A DNA stretch of 64,000 bases from Prorocentrum cordatum (lineage: Eukaryota > Sar > Dinophyceae > Prorocentrales > Prorocentraceae): the NCBI GenBank assembly GCA_963575745.1, contig CAUYUJ010015284.1, positions 92,501-156,500 of the forward strand, given 5' to 3'. Of this stretch, positions 48,856 to 61,030 are shown in pieces. A model generated the notes under the pieces. The model was not told the DNA's origin. It was given only the letters and a program-made list of their open reading frames with translations, and ran no database searches. Each line of letters starts with the position of its first letter. Position 1 is the first letter of the stretch. A program made the translations under genes and the position numbers.

Positions 48856-50639
48856 GGGCCACGCCGGTGTGGCAGCGGTTTCCCCGTTCGAGCTTCGCGC
48901 TGTTCGGGGTATTTCCTCCTCAGTTGGCCCGTTCGAGCCCCGCGCTGTTCGGGCATTCGTGGCAGTCGCGGCGCTGGGCGCTGCTGCCGCGCCGCTGGTT
49001 CGAGCGGCAGCCGAAGGCGCGCGGGGGGCGCTGCGAGGCACGGCATCGCGGCCGCCGTGGCCGCCGCGGCGCGCGTCGGAGCTGAGTGGCGATGAGGAGG
49101 ACGCCGAGCTCGCCCTGCGGCTTCGGGCCATCAAGCCAGCCCTGGCGCGCCTGATCCGCGGCGAGAGGGCTTCGGTCGCCGAGCGGGCGACGCGGAACCT
49201 CGGGGCCCACGCCTTCCTCGGTGAAAGCGCCGAGGTCCTCGAGGCCGCGCTTGAGCGGCCGCGGGCCAGCCAGCGCCGTGGGCTGTCTGGCGCCTCCGCC
49301 CCGAAGGATCTGGGGGCTCTAAGCCGCCCTCCCCTTGGGGCGGGATGGCGACCCAGCCTAGAGGCGAGACGCAGTAGCATGGCGCCGCCCACAGACAAGC
49401 GCGGCTGCAACGGCGATGCGAACAACGACGACGACGGGCACCAGCAGCACGTGGACGAGCAGCAGCACGCGCAGCTGCACACAACCAGTACGTGATCAAG
49501 CACGGCGTCGGCGACGAAGAGTTCGAGGGCTACGACAGCGACCGCGGGCCCGATGAGGTCAGGTTCGAGTCCAAGCCCTAGCTCGGCGAGCGCGCTGGCG
49601 ACGGAGCGCAGGACGATGAATCCAGGCACGTCGGCGACGACACCCTCGGCGACGCCTGCACAGGCGAGGGCGGTCTCGGCTTGGGCGAGGCGCAGGCGCC
49701 CCTCGGTGCCCAGCACGACGAGCCGAGCGATGTGCTGGACGAGGGCGAGTACGAGGAGTGCACGGGCGCTAACCTGGGCGCTGGCGTTGGCGCGGCGTCG
49801 AGCCCCGCCAAACCAGAGTCGGTCAGGCGGCGTCAGAGGCGCGGCCGTCGGCCCACGCAGGAAGGACCGACGGCGTCGGCCGCCGTACCAGCGAGCGCAC
49901 GGGCACTCAAGGCGACGGAGGCAGCCGAGCCCGCCACGCGCACAGCGTGGAGAACGGCTGCGAGGCGGGGGAGGGCCGCGACCCGCGGCGCTGCCTTCGT
50001 CCTGGCGGATCGCGCGCGGTCGGCGCCTGAGGCGGTTCCTCCACCCCTCGCCTCTGGCGCGCAGTCGCGGCAGCGGAGGCTCGAGGAGCTCGGGCGGGAT
50101 GGCGGCCCGAAGGCGCCCAGCGCCTGCCCGCGACCACGGCGGCGAAGGGGGGTGGAGTGCGAGAGGGGCTCGACCGATGATGATGAGGCTGCAGATGATA
50201 AGCCTCTTGGCAGCGACCGTCGGAGTACGCTATCAAGCACGGCGGGCGCTTGCAGCCAGGTGTTGCGCAGTAAGACCTCCAGGAGAAGGTCAGGATCGGC
50301 TCCGCGGGCCCCACGAGGGAGGCGCACTTCGAGGAGGAGTGCACGTGGGCGGACCCCCAGCGGGTCAAGGAGCAGGAGTCGGAGGCCCAGGGCAAGGCTG
50401 CATCGGAGCCCGCTCTCGCCGAGACGCCGATGCGCGTGGGCGCCCAGGCGGCCCCCGAGCAGCAGTCCGACGTCCCCCAGCATCGCGGCCCCGAGCAGCC
50501 CGAGGAGCAGCAGCAGTTCCCTTCGGAGTGGGCGGAGCTCGTGGCGCTGCGGGCCAGATACAACGGGCCGGTGGCTGGGGTTTGCGCCGCCTTGGGCGCC
50601 GAGCTGCGCTCGGCCCGCGAGGCGCGCGGCAGGCGCTGA
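48856..50639 (+). pseudogene. SL-tagged retro-pseudogene, unrecognised protein
   Basis: Downstream of the spliced leader a frame opens (48869-49495) with a duplicated FELRAVRG / FEPRAVRA motif, an Ala-rich stretch and a helical segment (EEDAELALRLRAIKPALARL, RGERASVAERATRNLGAHAF). A frameshift near 49485 leads to VIKHGVGDEEFEGYDSDRGP, an in-frame TAG (49579-49581) and then an acidic then Arg-rich region. From 50084 it matches the second tandem copy: one base lost at about 50220 shifts the frame and a TAA lies at about 50271, before the recovered end (ETPMRVGAQAAPEQQSDVPQ; ELVALRARYNG; stop 50637-50639). Apparently intronless with an SL at the front: a processed copy of a trans-spliced mRNA, now dead. 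No domain is recognised. Confidence 0.7.
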
Positions 50640-51620
50640 CGGGCGCGATCTGCCCCGACAATTGTTTTACATTTCTTCTGCCGCGCTCGCGCGGCATCTG
50701 CCTGAACATGAGTTGTGGCACCCTGCGGCTCGGGGCCCGCGCGTCTGCCGAGCGCGGCGCCGCGTGTTCGCGGCGCCAGGCGGGCCCGAGGATCGCGAAT
50801 GCCTGCGACGAGCTTGAGCTTCGAGGGGAGAGGAGCCCTGCGGCGTAGGCCGTGCCCCTCGGGGCTCGGCACACGTCAGGGTTCACTCACTCCTGCCCCT
50901 CCTGGGCTCGCTGCGCTGCTCTGTCCGTGCCGTTTGGCACGTCAAATGGCGCTTGCGTTCTGCAGCTCTGCTGCATACCAGCCCGCCTGTCTCGTGCGCT
51001 GTTCTCGCGCCAGGGCGGGGGCCGGACCGATGGGGGCAGGTGGCGTGCTACCGCCATTCTGGATCGCCTCCGAACGCCATCGCAGAGCAAGGTTGTCCAG
51101 TGGGGGGCCACGAGCCATGGGCTTGTGTTGCCCTGCTTTGGCGCGCGTGTGCTGCTGTAGCGGGCTAAGTCGCCGTGATTGTCCGGCTGCCGCGCTGCCG
51201 CCTGCTTCGGCTGCGGCGGTGGGCGGCCTCTCGGCACTCAGGTGAATCTGCGGGGGTGCGCTGGGGCGCACGAGACCGAGCGTTGCCGCCGTAGGGCCCG
51301 AGGGAAACGCCTCGGTCCGAGGGGCAGCGCGAGCTAGGAGCTCCTGACCTCATTAGACGCGTGGACACCATCATTACCATCATCGTTATTATCACCAGCA
51401 TCATCACCATCACCATCAGCATCCTCGTCCTGCTTATCACCATCACCACCATCACCATCATCATCGACGTCAGCATCCGCAGCACCATCAGCATCCTTAT
51501 CATCAGCATCGTCATCATCATCAATACGGCACACCCCTTTCACAGAAGGTTCCAGCGGCAGGGGTTGCATGGCGCCACCGCGCCCATGTGGGCGCACCCA
51601 TCACGAGGACCGTGGCCTGA
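50084..51620. repeat. Tandem duplication unit 1 (1537 bp)
   Basis: Begins AGGAGCTCGGGCGGG and matches 51621 onward at offset 1537-1538. It covers the 3' part of the retro-pseudogene, about 700 bp of 3' flank, a CAT-like microsatellite (51365-51530) and one unit of the about 90-bp minisatellite. Confidence 0.92.
51365..51535. repeat. Degenerate (CAT)n tract
   Basis: ATCATTACCATCATCGTTAT-type interrupted CAT/CAG repeats; homologous to 52900-53075 in the second unit. Confidence 0.9.
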
Positions 51621-52176
51621 AGGAGCTCGGGCGGGGTGGCGGCCCGGAGGCGCCCAGCGCCTGCCCGCGACCGCGGCGGTAAAGGGGGCGGAGTGCGAGA
51701 GGGACTCGGCCGATAGTGATGAGGTTGCAGATGATGAGCCTCTCGGCAGCGACCCGTCGGAGTACGCCGTCAAGCACGACGGGCGCATGCAGCCAGGTGT
51801 TGCTCAGCAGGACCTCCAGGAGAAGGTCGGGGTCGGTTCCGCGGGCCCCGCGAGAAAGGTGCACTTCGAGGACGAGTGCACGTGGGCGGACCCCCGGCGG
51901 GTCAAGGAGCAGGAGTCGGAGGCCCAGGACAAGGCTGCATCGGAACCCGCTCTCGCCGAGACGCCGATGCGCGCGGGCACCCAGGCGGTCTCCGAGCAGC
52001 AGTCCGACGCCCCCCAGCAGGGCGGCCCCGAGCAACCCGAGGAGCACCAGCAGTTCCTTTCCGAGCGGGCGGAGCTCGTGGCGCTGCGGGCCAGATGCAA
52101 CGGGCTGATGGCTGGGGTTCGCGCCGCCTTGGGCGCCGAGCTGCGCGCGGCCCGCGAGGCGCGCGGCAGGCGCTGA
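51621..52176 (+). CDS. Second copy of the retrogene 3' part, open frame
   Basis: This copy has kept the frame that is broken in unit 1 and has CAG where unit 1 has TAA. Residues include ECERDSADSDEVADDEPLGS, an EYAVKHDGR segment equivalent to VIKHGVG near 49492, QQDLQEKVGVGSAGPARKVH, EDECTWADPRRVKEQESEAQ and a final helix (ELVALRARCNGLMAGVRAAL, EARGRR, stop 52174-52176). The frame is open to 51361 but the start there would lie in the microsatellite and minisatellite, so no proper start exists. It is a fragment of unknown function; the acidic segments and C-terminal coiled-coil-like helix are all that can be described. Confidence 0.5.
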
Positions 52177-52899
52177 CGGGCGCGATCTGCCCCGACAGCT
52201 TTCTCACATTTCCTCTGCCGCGCTCGCGCGGCATCTGCCTGAAAATGAGTTGTGGCACCCGGCGGCCCGGGGCCCATGCGTCCACCGAGCGCGGCGCCGT
52301 GCGTTCGCGGCGCCAGGCGGGCCCGAGGATCACAAATGCCTGCGACGAGCTTGCGAGCTTCGAGGTTAGAGGGGCCCCGTGGCGTAGGCCGTGCCCTCGG
52401 GGATCGGCACGCGTCAGGGTTTACTCACTCCTGCCCCTCCTGGGCTCGCTGCGCTGCGCTGTCCGCGCCGTTTGGCGCGACAAATGGCGCTTGAATTCTG
52501 CAGCGCTGCTGCGTGCCAGCCCGCCTGTCTCGTGCACTGTTCTCGCGCCAGGGCGGAGGCCGAACCGAGGAGGTAGGTGGATTGCTACCGGCTCTCTGGA
52601 TCGCCTCCGAACGCCATCGCAGAGCAAGGTTGTCCAGTGCGCGGCCAGGAGCCATGGGGACCGCGTTGTTCTGTTTTGGCGCGTGTGTGCTGCTGTAGCG
52701 GGCTGAGACGCCGTGGCTGCTCGGTGACCGTACTACCGCTTGCTTCGGCTGGGGCTGTGGGCGGCCTCTTGGCACTCAGGTGAATCTGCGAGGGTGCGCT
52801 GAGGCGCACGAGAACGAGCGTTGCCGCCGCAGGGCCAGAGGGAAACGCTTCGGTTCGAGGGGCAGTACGAGGTAGGAGCTCCTGACCTTTCTAGACGCG

Positions 52900-53075
52900 T
52901 GGATCATCATCATTATCACCATCGTTACTTTCATCAGCATCATCACCATCACTATCAGCATCATCACCATGATTATCATCATCATCGTCACCATCACCAC
53001 CACCATCGTCATCATCGGCGTCATCACCAGCAGCATCAGCATCATCATCATCAGCATCATGATCAATACGGGGGC
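52900..53075. repeat. Degenerate (CAT)n tract
   Basis: Interrupted CAT/CAG repeats, homologous to 51365-51535. Confidence 0.9.
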
Positions 53076-53084
53076 GCACCCCTT

Positions 53085-53660
53085 CACGAGGATCCTGCCC
53101 CCGTAGGGGGCTCCACAAACGGTTCCACTGGCAGGGGTTGCGTGGCGCCACCGCACCCATGTTGGTGCACCCATCACGAGGACCGTGGCTTCGTAGGGAG
53201 TTCCAACGAAGGCCTCAGTGGCACGGGTTGCATGTCGGCACTTGCCCATGTCGGTACACATATACCGTGGCTCGTGGCCGCGTATGGAGCTCCACAGAAG
53301 GTTCCAGTGGCACGTGTTGCATGGCGGCGCCGCACCCATGTTGGTACACCCCTCACGAGGACCCATGTTGGTACATATCTCGCGCGGACCGTGGCCCCAC
53401 AGGGAGCTCCACTGAAGGCTCCAGTTGCACGGGTTGCATGGTGGCACCACGCCAATTTCAGTAAACACCTCACGTGGACCGTTGCCCCGCTGGGAGCTGC
53501 ACAAACGGTTCTTGTGGCAGGGGGTGCATGGCGACGCCTTGCCCATGTCGGTACACTCTTCACGAGGACTGTGGCCCCGTAGGGAGCTTGGTTGCATGGC
53601 GGTGCTGCGCCCACTTCGGTGCACCCCTTCACGCGGACCGTGGCCCTGTACGGCGCCCCA
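53085..53660. repeat. About 90-bp minisatellite, GGACCGTGG variant
   Basis: Units contain CACGAGGACCGTGGC, GTAGGGAGCTCCAC and GGTTCCAGTGGCA, then GGGTTGCATGGCG. They align with the TTCGTGGCC family at 6.1 and 54.0 kb, with GGACCGTGG replacing CGGTTCGTGG. Confidence 0.85.
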
Positions 53661-53674
53661 CGGCACACCGGAGG

Positions 53675-53762
53675 AGCAGGAGGAGGAGGAGGAGGAGGAG
53701 GAGGAAGAGGAGGAGGAGGAGGAGGAGGAAGAGGAGGAGGAGGAGGAGGAGGAGGAGGGCGG
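53675..53762. repeat. (GAG)n microsatellite
   Basis: About 28 GAG/GAA units immediately after the minisatellite. Source of poly-Glu and poly-Leu frames. Confidence 0.95.
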
Positions 53763-53944
53763 GAGAGAGAACCTGTCGGCCTTGAGAGGGGACGTGTCGG
53801 GCGTGGATACGTGCCGAGAGGGAACCATTGCATCCCGAGCTGGTGGCCCTATAGGAAGACCTGTTGAAAGATGGACCCACAACGCGGCACCCACAACTGC
53901 ATATGCTTGGGTCCTTCGGCTGGATATTTTTTGTATTTCACAGG

Positions 53945-53975
53945 CATCCTGCGGTTTTGGGTGAGAGCGCCCCGC
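53945..53975 (+). repeat. Hairpin motif relic
   Basis: CATCCTGCGGTTTTGGGTGA then GAGCGCCCCGCGTTCC; only the loop and the CCCCGCGTTCC tail match the other copies, but it again precedes a CTCCTCC tract (53980-54030) and an array. Confidence 0.4.
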
Positions 53976-54044
53976 GTTCCTTCCTCATCTCTCCTCCTCC
54001 CTTCTCTTCTCCCTTCTCTCACTCCTGCCTCTACCCTCCGCAAA

Positions 54045-55390
54045 ACAATGTCGGCATATCCCTCACACGATTTGTGGTCCGATAGGAACCAATCTGGGCA
54101 TACCACTCACTCGTTTCGTGGCCACATCGGGAATTCCACCGAAGGTCCCAGTGGCGCAGTTTGCATGCGTCCCCGCCGCCCATGTCGTCACACCCCCATT
54201 CGTTTCTTGACCCTACAGGGAGCTCCTTCGAAGGTCCCAGTGGCGCAGTTCGCATGCGGTTCCGCACCCATGTCGGCACACCCCTTACACGGTTCGTGGA
54301 CCCATAGGTCGCCCCACCCAAGTTCGCAGTGGCGCAGTTCGCATGCGTCCCGCACTAGTTTGGGCACACCCCTCGTATGTTTCGTGGCCCCATAGGTAGC
54401 CTACTGAAGGTCCCAGTGGCACAGTTCGCATGCGGCCCCGTACGTACCAATTTCGGTGCACCTTTCATACGCTTTGAGGCCCCCTAGGGAGCTCCACCGC
54501 AGGTCCCACTGGCGCAGTTCGCATGCGGTTCCACCCATGGGGCCACACGTTTCGTGGCCCCACACAGAGCTCCACCGAAGGTCCCAGTGGGGCAGGTCGC
54601 ATGCCGTCCCGCGCAAATTTCGGCACGCCACTCACACGCTTCGTAGCCCCATAAGGACTTTCACTGGAGGCCCAGTGGTGCAGTTCGAATGCGTCCGTGC
54701 CACGCATGTCGGCACAACCCTCACACATTTCGGGGCCCCGCAGAGGGCTCTACCGAAGGCCCCAGTGGTGCACTTCGCACGCGCACCCGCCACCCATGTC
54801 CGCACACCCCTCACACGCTCCGTGGCGCCATAGGTATCGCCACCGATGATGTCAGTGGCGCAGTTCGCATGCATCCTCGCCGCCCATTTCGGAACACCCC
54901 TGCTCCACCGAGGGTCCCAGTGGCGCAGTTCGCATGCGTTCCCTCCGCCCATTTCTGCACACTCGTGCCCTCACAGGGGGCTCCACCGAGGATCCCAGTG
55001 GCGCAGCCCGCGTGCGTCCCCGCCACCCATGTCGGCACGCCTCTCACACGTTTCGTGGCCTCACAGGGAGCGCCACCGAAGGTCCCAGTGGCGCAGCCCG
55101 CATGCGTCTCCCCTACCCAGTACAGCGCTTCGTGGCCCCATAGGCAGCTCCACCGAAGGCCCCAGTGGCCGCGGCCGCTTGCGCCCCCCCCCTTTCCATT
55201 CCGACGCCGCGTTTCCTGGAGGGCCAGAGTGGCCCACGACGCGCTCGAAGTCACTCTGGCGGCGTCCGCGCTCGATACTGGAAAAGATGGGCGGCATATC
55301 ATCCCGCGATGTCTTCTTCTCTTGCTGCTTACCCCCCCCCCCGCCCATTTCGGCACACCCCTCACATGTGCCGTCTTGGGGCCCTGGTAG
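54045..55390. repeat. About 90-bp minisatellite, TTCGTGGCC family (largest array)
   Basis: About 15 units of ACACGTTTCGTGGCCCCATA, GGGAGCTCCACCGAAGG and TCCCAGTGGCGCAGTTCGC, with variable linkers (CATGCGTCCCCGCC). Spacing is about 80-95 bp and units are more diverged than in the 17-kb array. Frames on both strands are repeat-derived. Confidence 0.9.
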
Positions 55391-58300
55391 GCCCCTTTTG
55401 GACACACCAGGGGCCGCACCTAGGCAATCTTCAGCTGCCGTTTTAAGTTAAGTCTTCAGCTGTTTTCTGTACAGTTTTGAAGGACGCAGTTTGGACGGGC
55501 AACCTCTTCATTCCGACGGGTTGATCCACACGAACAATTCAACTTGTTTTGAACCGCGGTCCTTCTTGGTCCGGGATGGTGCAAACATGCCGTACATGGG
55601 TACCCCACGACACTCACGCGACGGAGTCATCGCGCGCAGTTGATACCTTGGAGTCGCATGATCGGTCACATATTTCACTGCCGACTTGTTTGCCTACTTT
55701 CTTGCTCCAGGTCTCCTCTACCGAAGAGCTAGTCTTGGTTCCGCTTCTTTCAGGGGGTACCAGAGCCAGAGGGGGGAGGATGGGGCGTGGTGACACGGCT
55801 GGACGCGCTTCTCTTCCTCGTCTCTCTCCCCCTCCTCCCTCCCCTCTCCTCACCAGCCGCTCCCGCTCATTTTGCTGACAATCCTTGTGTCTCCTTTTCT
55901 ACTGCTACCGTCGGCGAGTACCGTCCTTCGTACCTCACCCCATTCTTCGTCGGGGATCAGGAGTTGGGGTGTCACTGGTTGTTCGTGGATCGTCTGGCAT
56001 TGTTTCTGCCCTGCCTGTGTCCACCTCGTTCCGTCGCCAGCTGTGGCAAAGGACCCGTACTCGTACGTCGAGGAGCGATTCGCGCGCGCCAAGAAGCTTG
56101 CCGCGAAGAAGGACCCTTTGGGCAGGGCCAGATTCAGGGAACCTTGGCTTTCCCCCGCGATCCCAGCAAGATCTCGTGCTTTGCATTCTGGACGAGGTTG
56201 ACCGGACTTCGTTGAGTGGTACACTTCCACGGGGGTCGGAACGATGCGCCCTACTTTGCTGGGCGACGAAAGATCGAGGGGAAGGGACGATGAGTGCGAG
56301 CTGTGTAACATCTGGTGCACCCCCATGTGTTCTCAACTGTCAGTCTCCGCACCACTTCTTGACATGCACGTAAATGCGAATGGCGCGATCGCGCAGTCCA
56401 CAGAAGTACCTCCCTCACTCGTTGGAAACGCCATTGCGTTGATTCCAGGCGCCTAATTCTCGCGACCCGCGCCTGAGCGAAATTCCCTTCCGATCTCTCG
56501 GCGGTCCTCGCCTGTTCGCACACCCATCGCGGGCGATTGCTGCTCGGCTTCGGTAGTTCCGTTGCCCCACGTCTTCCTGAGGAGAACGTTGCTCTGTGGC
56601 CCTGTAGATCGTTAGCCACCTCACCGACCCAGCTTTTCAGCACGAGTAGTTGTTTGATGGTTTCGGGGCTCGGCGAGGGCCCCAGGAGGCAGAACACTGC
56701 GAAAAGCATCCGGATCCAGTTTTTCGATGCGTGGGAGGTCTGCGCCCTCGCCCCGCTCCTCCCCCTCCTCCTGCCCCTCCCGCGAGACGAAGGGGCCCGC
56801 CGAGGCGGACACGGCGGGCGCCTCCGACTCGCCCAGCACCCGCAAGAAGAGCCTCGGCCTTTCCAAGGTTGCTCGCGAGCCACGCCTTCCCGCCATCTCC
56901 CCACGGCACGGAAAGGGTGCCCTTTTGTGGAATGTCTGTCAGACATGCATGCATGAATTTTTCTCTTTCACGTCGCATACGGCCCCATCTCTCTCCTCCC
57001 TCCCTCCCTCCCCCTCCCCCGTTCTCCCTCTCTGTAGCTCCCTCCTCTCTCGTACCTCGGGCGGCCTTCTCTTGCCCTCTCTCTGTCCCCTCCTCTCTCA
57101 TTCCGCCCTCGGCCTTCCCCCATTCTTCCTCACTTCCCTTGTTTTTTCGTTCCATCCAGCGCCTCCCTCTCCCTCCTCCCTCCTCTCCTCGTTCCTCCAT
57201 CCCCCTCTTTCCTCCTCCTTCCCCTTCCTGCTCACGATCCTTCTCGTGCTCGGGCTCCGCTTCCTCCTGCTGCTGCACCTTGTGCGGTTGTTTTTCTCCC
57301 GCCATCCCTGTCCCTCCCGTCCACTTCCTGCTGCTTCGCCTGCGGCCCAATGGGTCACTGTCACTGGTTTCCTCCTCCTTTTTTGTTCCTTCTCACCGTT
57401 TTCTTTCTCCCTCCTCCTCGTCTTCCTCATCCTCCTGCTCCTGCCCTCTCCTTCCTCGTCTTATCCTGCCTCGTGCTCTTCCTCCTCCTCCTTCCCCCGC
57501 CTGCTCCCCCGTAACCCCTTCTCCTTCAGCCTTGTCGCCTCGAGAACTCGACAATGGCCGAGCGCACCTCGAAGGTGCGCAGCTCGGCCGAGCCATGGCG
57601 GCACTGTGATATTTCAGGCTGGTTTTTTCTTGAGGGTTTCGACGTTGTGGTGGAGGTGGCTCTCGGCTGTCGGGGGGGGGGGCGCCCAGCAGTTGATGTT
57701 TTTCGTTGTCATTTTTTCATGTGTGTGGAGACTGGTGGCTGCGAATCGTACTGTCTGCGAGGGGCTTCGAGGGGACACCAGTCACTGGCGTGTGGTTCGG
57801 CGTGCGCCTGATGACCTACAAGTGCTTCGGTGTGGCTTCGTCGGAGGTGTTCTTGGTGGGGAGTGTTGAGTCGGCGGAATTGGAGCACGCCGCGTGGCTC
57901 GGCCGCCTAAGGGTGACAACCAGATGTTTTTGAAGATCTTCGTTTATTTCGTCGTTTGCATGTTGTGGGGTTCCCAGGGGATGGCCGGACTGTTCATCGG
58001 GGAGCGCGCGTTCCTGGAGTTTCTCGGCAAAAGCGGGATGCCTGTGAAGGCCTTCGCGACTTGAGGCTCGGGGAGGCGTCGGGGTGGGCGGATTCCTTGG
58101 GGCCTCTGCTGGGTTCGGTCTCGAGGGACTTTCGGTTCGGCGGGAATCTAGAAGAAGCCTTCGGCTCGGTACTTGCGCCCTCTGGTGCAAAAGGGGGGTC
58201 CGCCCTCCTTTCATGGGATGCGATGGAGCGCGCTCCATTTTCTATGCGGTCTATGTTGAGATCAGAAAGGATAGGCGACACTGTTACCACGCTTTCTTGC

Positions 58301-58590
58301 TGCTGCTGCCGTCATCTGTCTCGCCGCTGACGTTTCGACTCGAAGAGCTCTTGAGCACACGGGCGAAAGACTTTCATATCCGAGCGGGCGGAAGGCAGGG
58401 GCAAGGGGGAAGGAGGAGGATGGAGCATTAGAGAGAGACTAGCGGGAGGGGGGCTAGGAGCAGAAAGCATGTGGCACAGCCAAACGGACAGAACGGGGGC
58501 ACGAGGAGAGGATGACTACAACAAAAGCTGGGGCCGCTGCGGCCACCCCAGCGGGGGGGCGCCCGCGGCCACCGCCCGCGGCCCGCGCTA
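55391..58590. other. Unassigned; long CT tract at 56960-57530
   Basis: No array and no recognisable domain. 56960-57530 is a long pyrimidine-biased tract (CTCCCTCCCTCCCCCTCCCC). Frames here are Pro/Ser/Leu or Arg/Glu/Gly-rich by-products. Confidence 0.45.
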
Positions 58591-58593
58591 CTC

Positions 58594-58915
58594 ACCGTCG
58601 TCCCCCTCGCCGTCGCCGTCGTCGTTGGCGATCTGCGGCAGCCCGCATGCCGGCCCGCCGTGGCCCGAGACCCTGCCCGCCGGGGCCCTCGCGCCACCGC
58701 CGCTGGCGCTGCCGCCGACGGGGGGCCCAGGGGCCGATCCACTGCCACCAGATCGGGGGGCGGCTCCGTGGAGACATCGCCCTTCTCCCCCTTCCTCCTC
58801 TCCCTGCCGACTCCACCAGCGCTTGCCTCATCGACAATCTCCTGCTCGTCTGACCACCAGACGTGTCGTCGGGATGGGCCGGGCGTTTCGGCTGAGACCG
58901 CCCTCCTCCGTCTAT
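58594..58915 (-). other. Possible minus-strand exon with GTGAGT donor
   Basis: Reading the minus strand, GC-rich open frames end at CGACGGTGAGTAGCG (donor near 58596), a canonical donor. The most protein-like frame includes SDEQEIVDEASAGGVGRERR and GEKGDVSTEPPPDLVAVDRP, but two other frames are also open. No partner exon is found. Confidence 0.25.
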
Positions 58916-58969
58916 GACAACGAATGTTGAAATTTCTCACAGGTGCACGGATGGATGGTGGGGGGCGGT

Positions 58970-59300
58970 CTTTTCAAAATGGGGTTCTCGCTTCAGCGCC
59001 GCGTACATTCGTGTTGAAAGTTTGCAACAGCTTCAGGAATGGAGGCAGAACTTTTCCAGAATGGAGGACATGTTTAGAATGGAGTTCTCGCTTCAGCGCC
59101 GTGCACTTCCGTCTTCATCGCCGGCAACATCCAACACGACGGTGATAGGGTCCTTTTTCAAATGTTGGTTCTCGCCTGATGGCCTTTCGCAGCCGTAGTA
59201 AAAGCTTGCAACAGTTAGCAGGGTTTTGGGTGGGATGTTTTGAACATGAGGCTCCCGCGCCAGCGCCGCGCACATTCGTTTTCAAAGTTTGCAAACTACA
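58970..59300. repeat. Degenerate TTCTCGCTTCAGCGCC repeat
   Basis: GGTTCTCGCTTCAGCGCCGC near 58982, GAGTTCTCGCTTCAGCGCCG near 59082, GGTTCTCGCCTGATGGCC near 59166 and GGCTCCCGCGCCAGCGCCGC near 59251, each followed by CATTCGT-like sequence and AAAGTTTGCAA. Period about 80-100 bp. Confidence 0.7.
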
Positions 59301-59840
59301 GAGATGGAGGGCGCCTGGTGTTCAAAGTGTGTCTCTCGTTTGAGAGTTATTCTCACATCTAATGGCCCGAAGTTGGGCCATGATGTGTAACAGTTGCACG
59401 TATTCAGGACGCTTTCTTTTCAGATGTGAACTATCTCTTGAGTGTCCTTCGAATTCGACGGTCAGGTGTGTACACTTGAACAGCAGTTACACGGGGTGAG
59501 GCGACTCTTTATAATGAGGCTATGGTTAGACACTTCCCCAAACCTTCTGGTCATACCTTTCCGCATTCCTTGAAACTTACATGGTCAGAACGATGTAAGG
59601 CCCTCGCCTTGGGGCGATCGTTGTCCACGGGGGCGCGACTATCTGTGAAACAGATGACTTGCATGGACTTCAGCGGGGAGAGGGCCTGGGACGGGAGGGT
59701 GTGCTGCAGCAGTCGTTGATGCATCGTCGGTTTACTCTAGTCCGGCCCTCCGCGGGCCCAGTGACCAGCAGTCAGCCACGCGCAGAGTGGGGTTGCGGGT
59801 GGGGGAAGGTTTCCTAGACGCCCACCCCCTCTTGGAAAGC
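59301..59840. other. Unassigned stretch
   Basis: Mixed composition with no recognisable gene or repeat. Confidence 0.5.
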
Positions 59841-59844
59841 GCGG

Positions 59845-60060
59845 GTGCCTTTTCTAAGAGATTGGCGGCTACATCTTAGAAGCGGTTCTTGGTATGCTTC
59901 TGAGAAGCAGGTGATTTGATTCGAAGACGCTGTGCTTGTTTCTAACAAGTTGTTCCGTAAATTTGACGAAGTCGCTGGGGTGCTTCTAAGAAGCGGTGCG
60001 CCCCTGGCTCCTTCGAAAGGCGGCCGGCGCCTTCTAGGAGGCAGCCTCTGAGAAGCCTTT
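59845..60060. repeat. Cluster of small GCTTCTNAGAAGC palindromes
   Basis: Palindromes or near-palindromes TTTTCTAAGAGA, ATCTTAGAAGC, GCTTCTGAGAAGC, TTTCTAACAAG, GCTTCTAAGAAGC, CCTTCTAGGAGGC and CCTCTGAGAAGCC within about 200 bp, at irregular spacing of 20-55 bp. Confidence 0.75.
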
Positions 60061-60489
60061 CTCTCTTCCTCTAGCCCCTGATGCGCCGCCACAGCAGGGG
60101 ACCTCGGGAGACCCCTGGGAGCGTCTGGAGGCCGCCTCCTCTTCCCCTTCCTCCCTTCCCCCCTTCCCTCCTCCCTGTCCCTGCCTCCCTCCCTCTGGCC
60201 TTCCACTTTCCCCCATCGCTCGGGAGGGCCGCTGATGTGTTTGTCGAGCCTCATGAACCCGAGAGTGCGGGGTGCCCGCGCGGGTTTTTGCGGATCTGTT
60301 CCCTTGGGCGCACACGCAGCAGTTCGCGATTAGTCAAAGGGTTGGTCAGCAACGCGTTTTTCAGTTTTCCTACCACGGGTGCGATTCGTCAAAGGATTCA
60401 GCAGGCTTGCCAGAAAGTGCCTGAGGCTCCAATTTATTCATATCCACCGCCTGAGAAACCGATACTCCTGGACCCCAGGATGCGGTGGA

Positions 60490-61030
60490 TCCATGCACAC
60501 AAACACACACGCATACATACATACAGACATACCTACCTACATACATACATACATACATACATATATGCATGCATGCATACATGCATGCATACATACATAC
60601 ATGCATACATGCATACATGCATACATGCATACATACATATACACACATACACACATACACATACACGCATACACACATACACACATACACACACACATAC
60701 ACACATATATACACATACACACATACATACATACATACATACATACATACATACATACATACATACATAAATACATACATACATGCATACCTACATACAT
60801 ACATACATCCATACATACATACATATACGCATACATACATACATACATACATACATACATACATACATACATACATACATACATGCATGCATACATACAT
60901 ACATACATACATATACATACATATAGACATACGTACGTACGTTCGTGTGTACATACATACACATACATACATACATACATGCATGCATGCATGTATGCAT
61001 ACATGCATACATGCATACACACATACATGG
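60490..61030. repeat. (CATA)n / (CACA)n microsatellite, 540 bp
   Basis: ACATACATACATAC with ACACACAT and ATGCATGC interruptions. It opens all six frames for long stretches (Tyr/Ile/His/Thr and Cys/Met/Val proteins), none of which is a gene. Confidence 0.98.

Larger units (their letters stand above)
51621..53165. repeat. Tandem duplication unit 2
   Basis: Second copy of the 1537-bp unit, about 90-95% identical by eye. After the CAT-like tract it continues into a longer run of the about 90-bp minisatellite. Confidence 0.9.

Noticed and set aside
49553-50848. The 431- and 378-residue frames over the retrogene as intact proteins
   Set aside because: Comparison with the second tandem copy shows a one-base deletion and a stop codon; these frames include Arg/Ser-rich out-of-frame segments.
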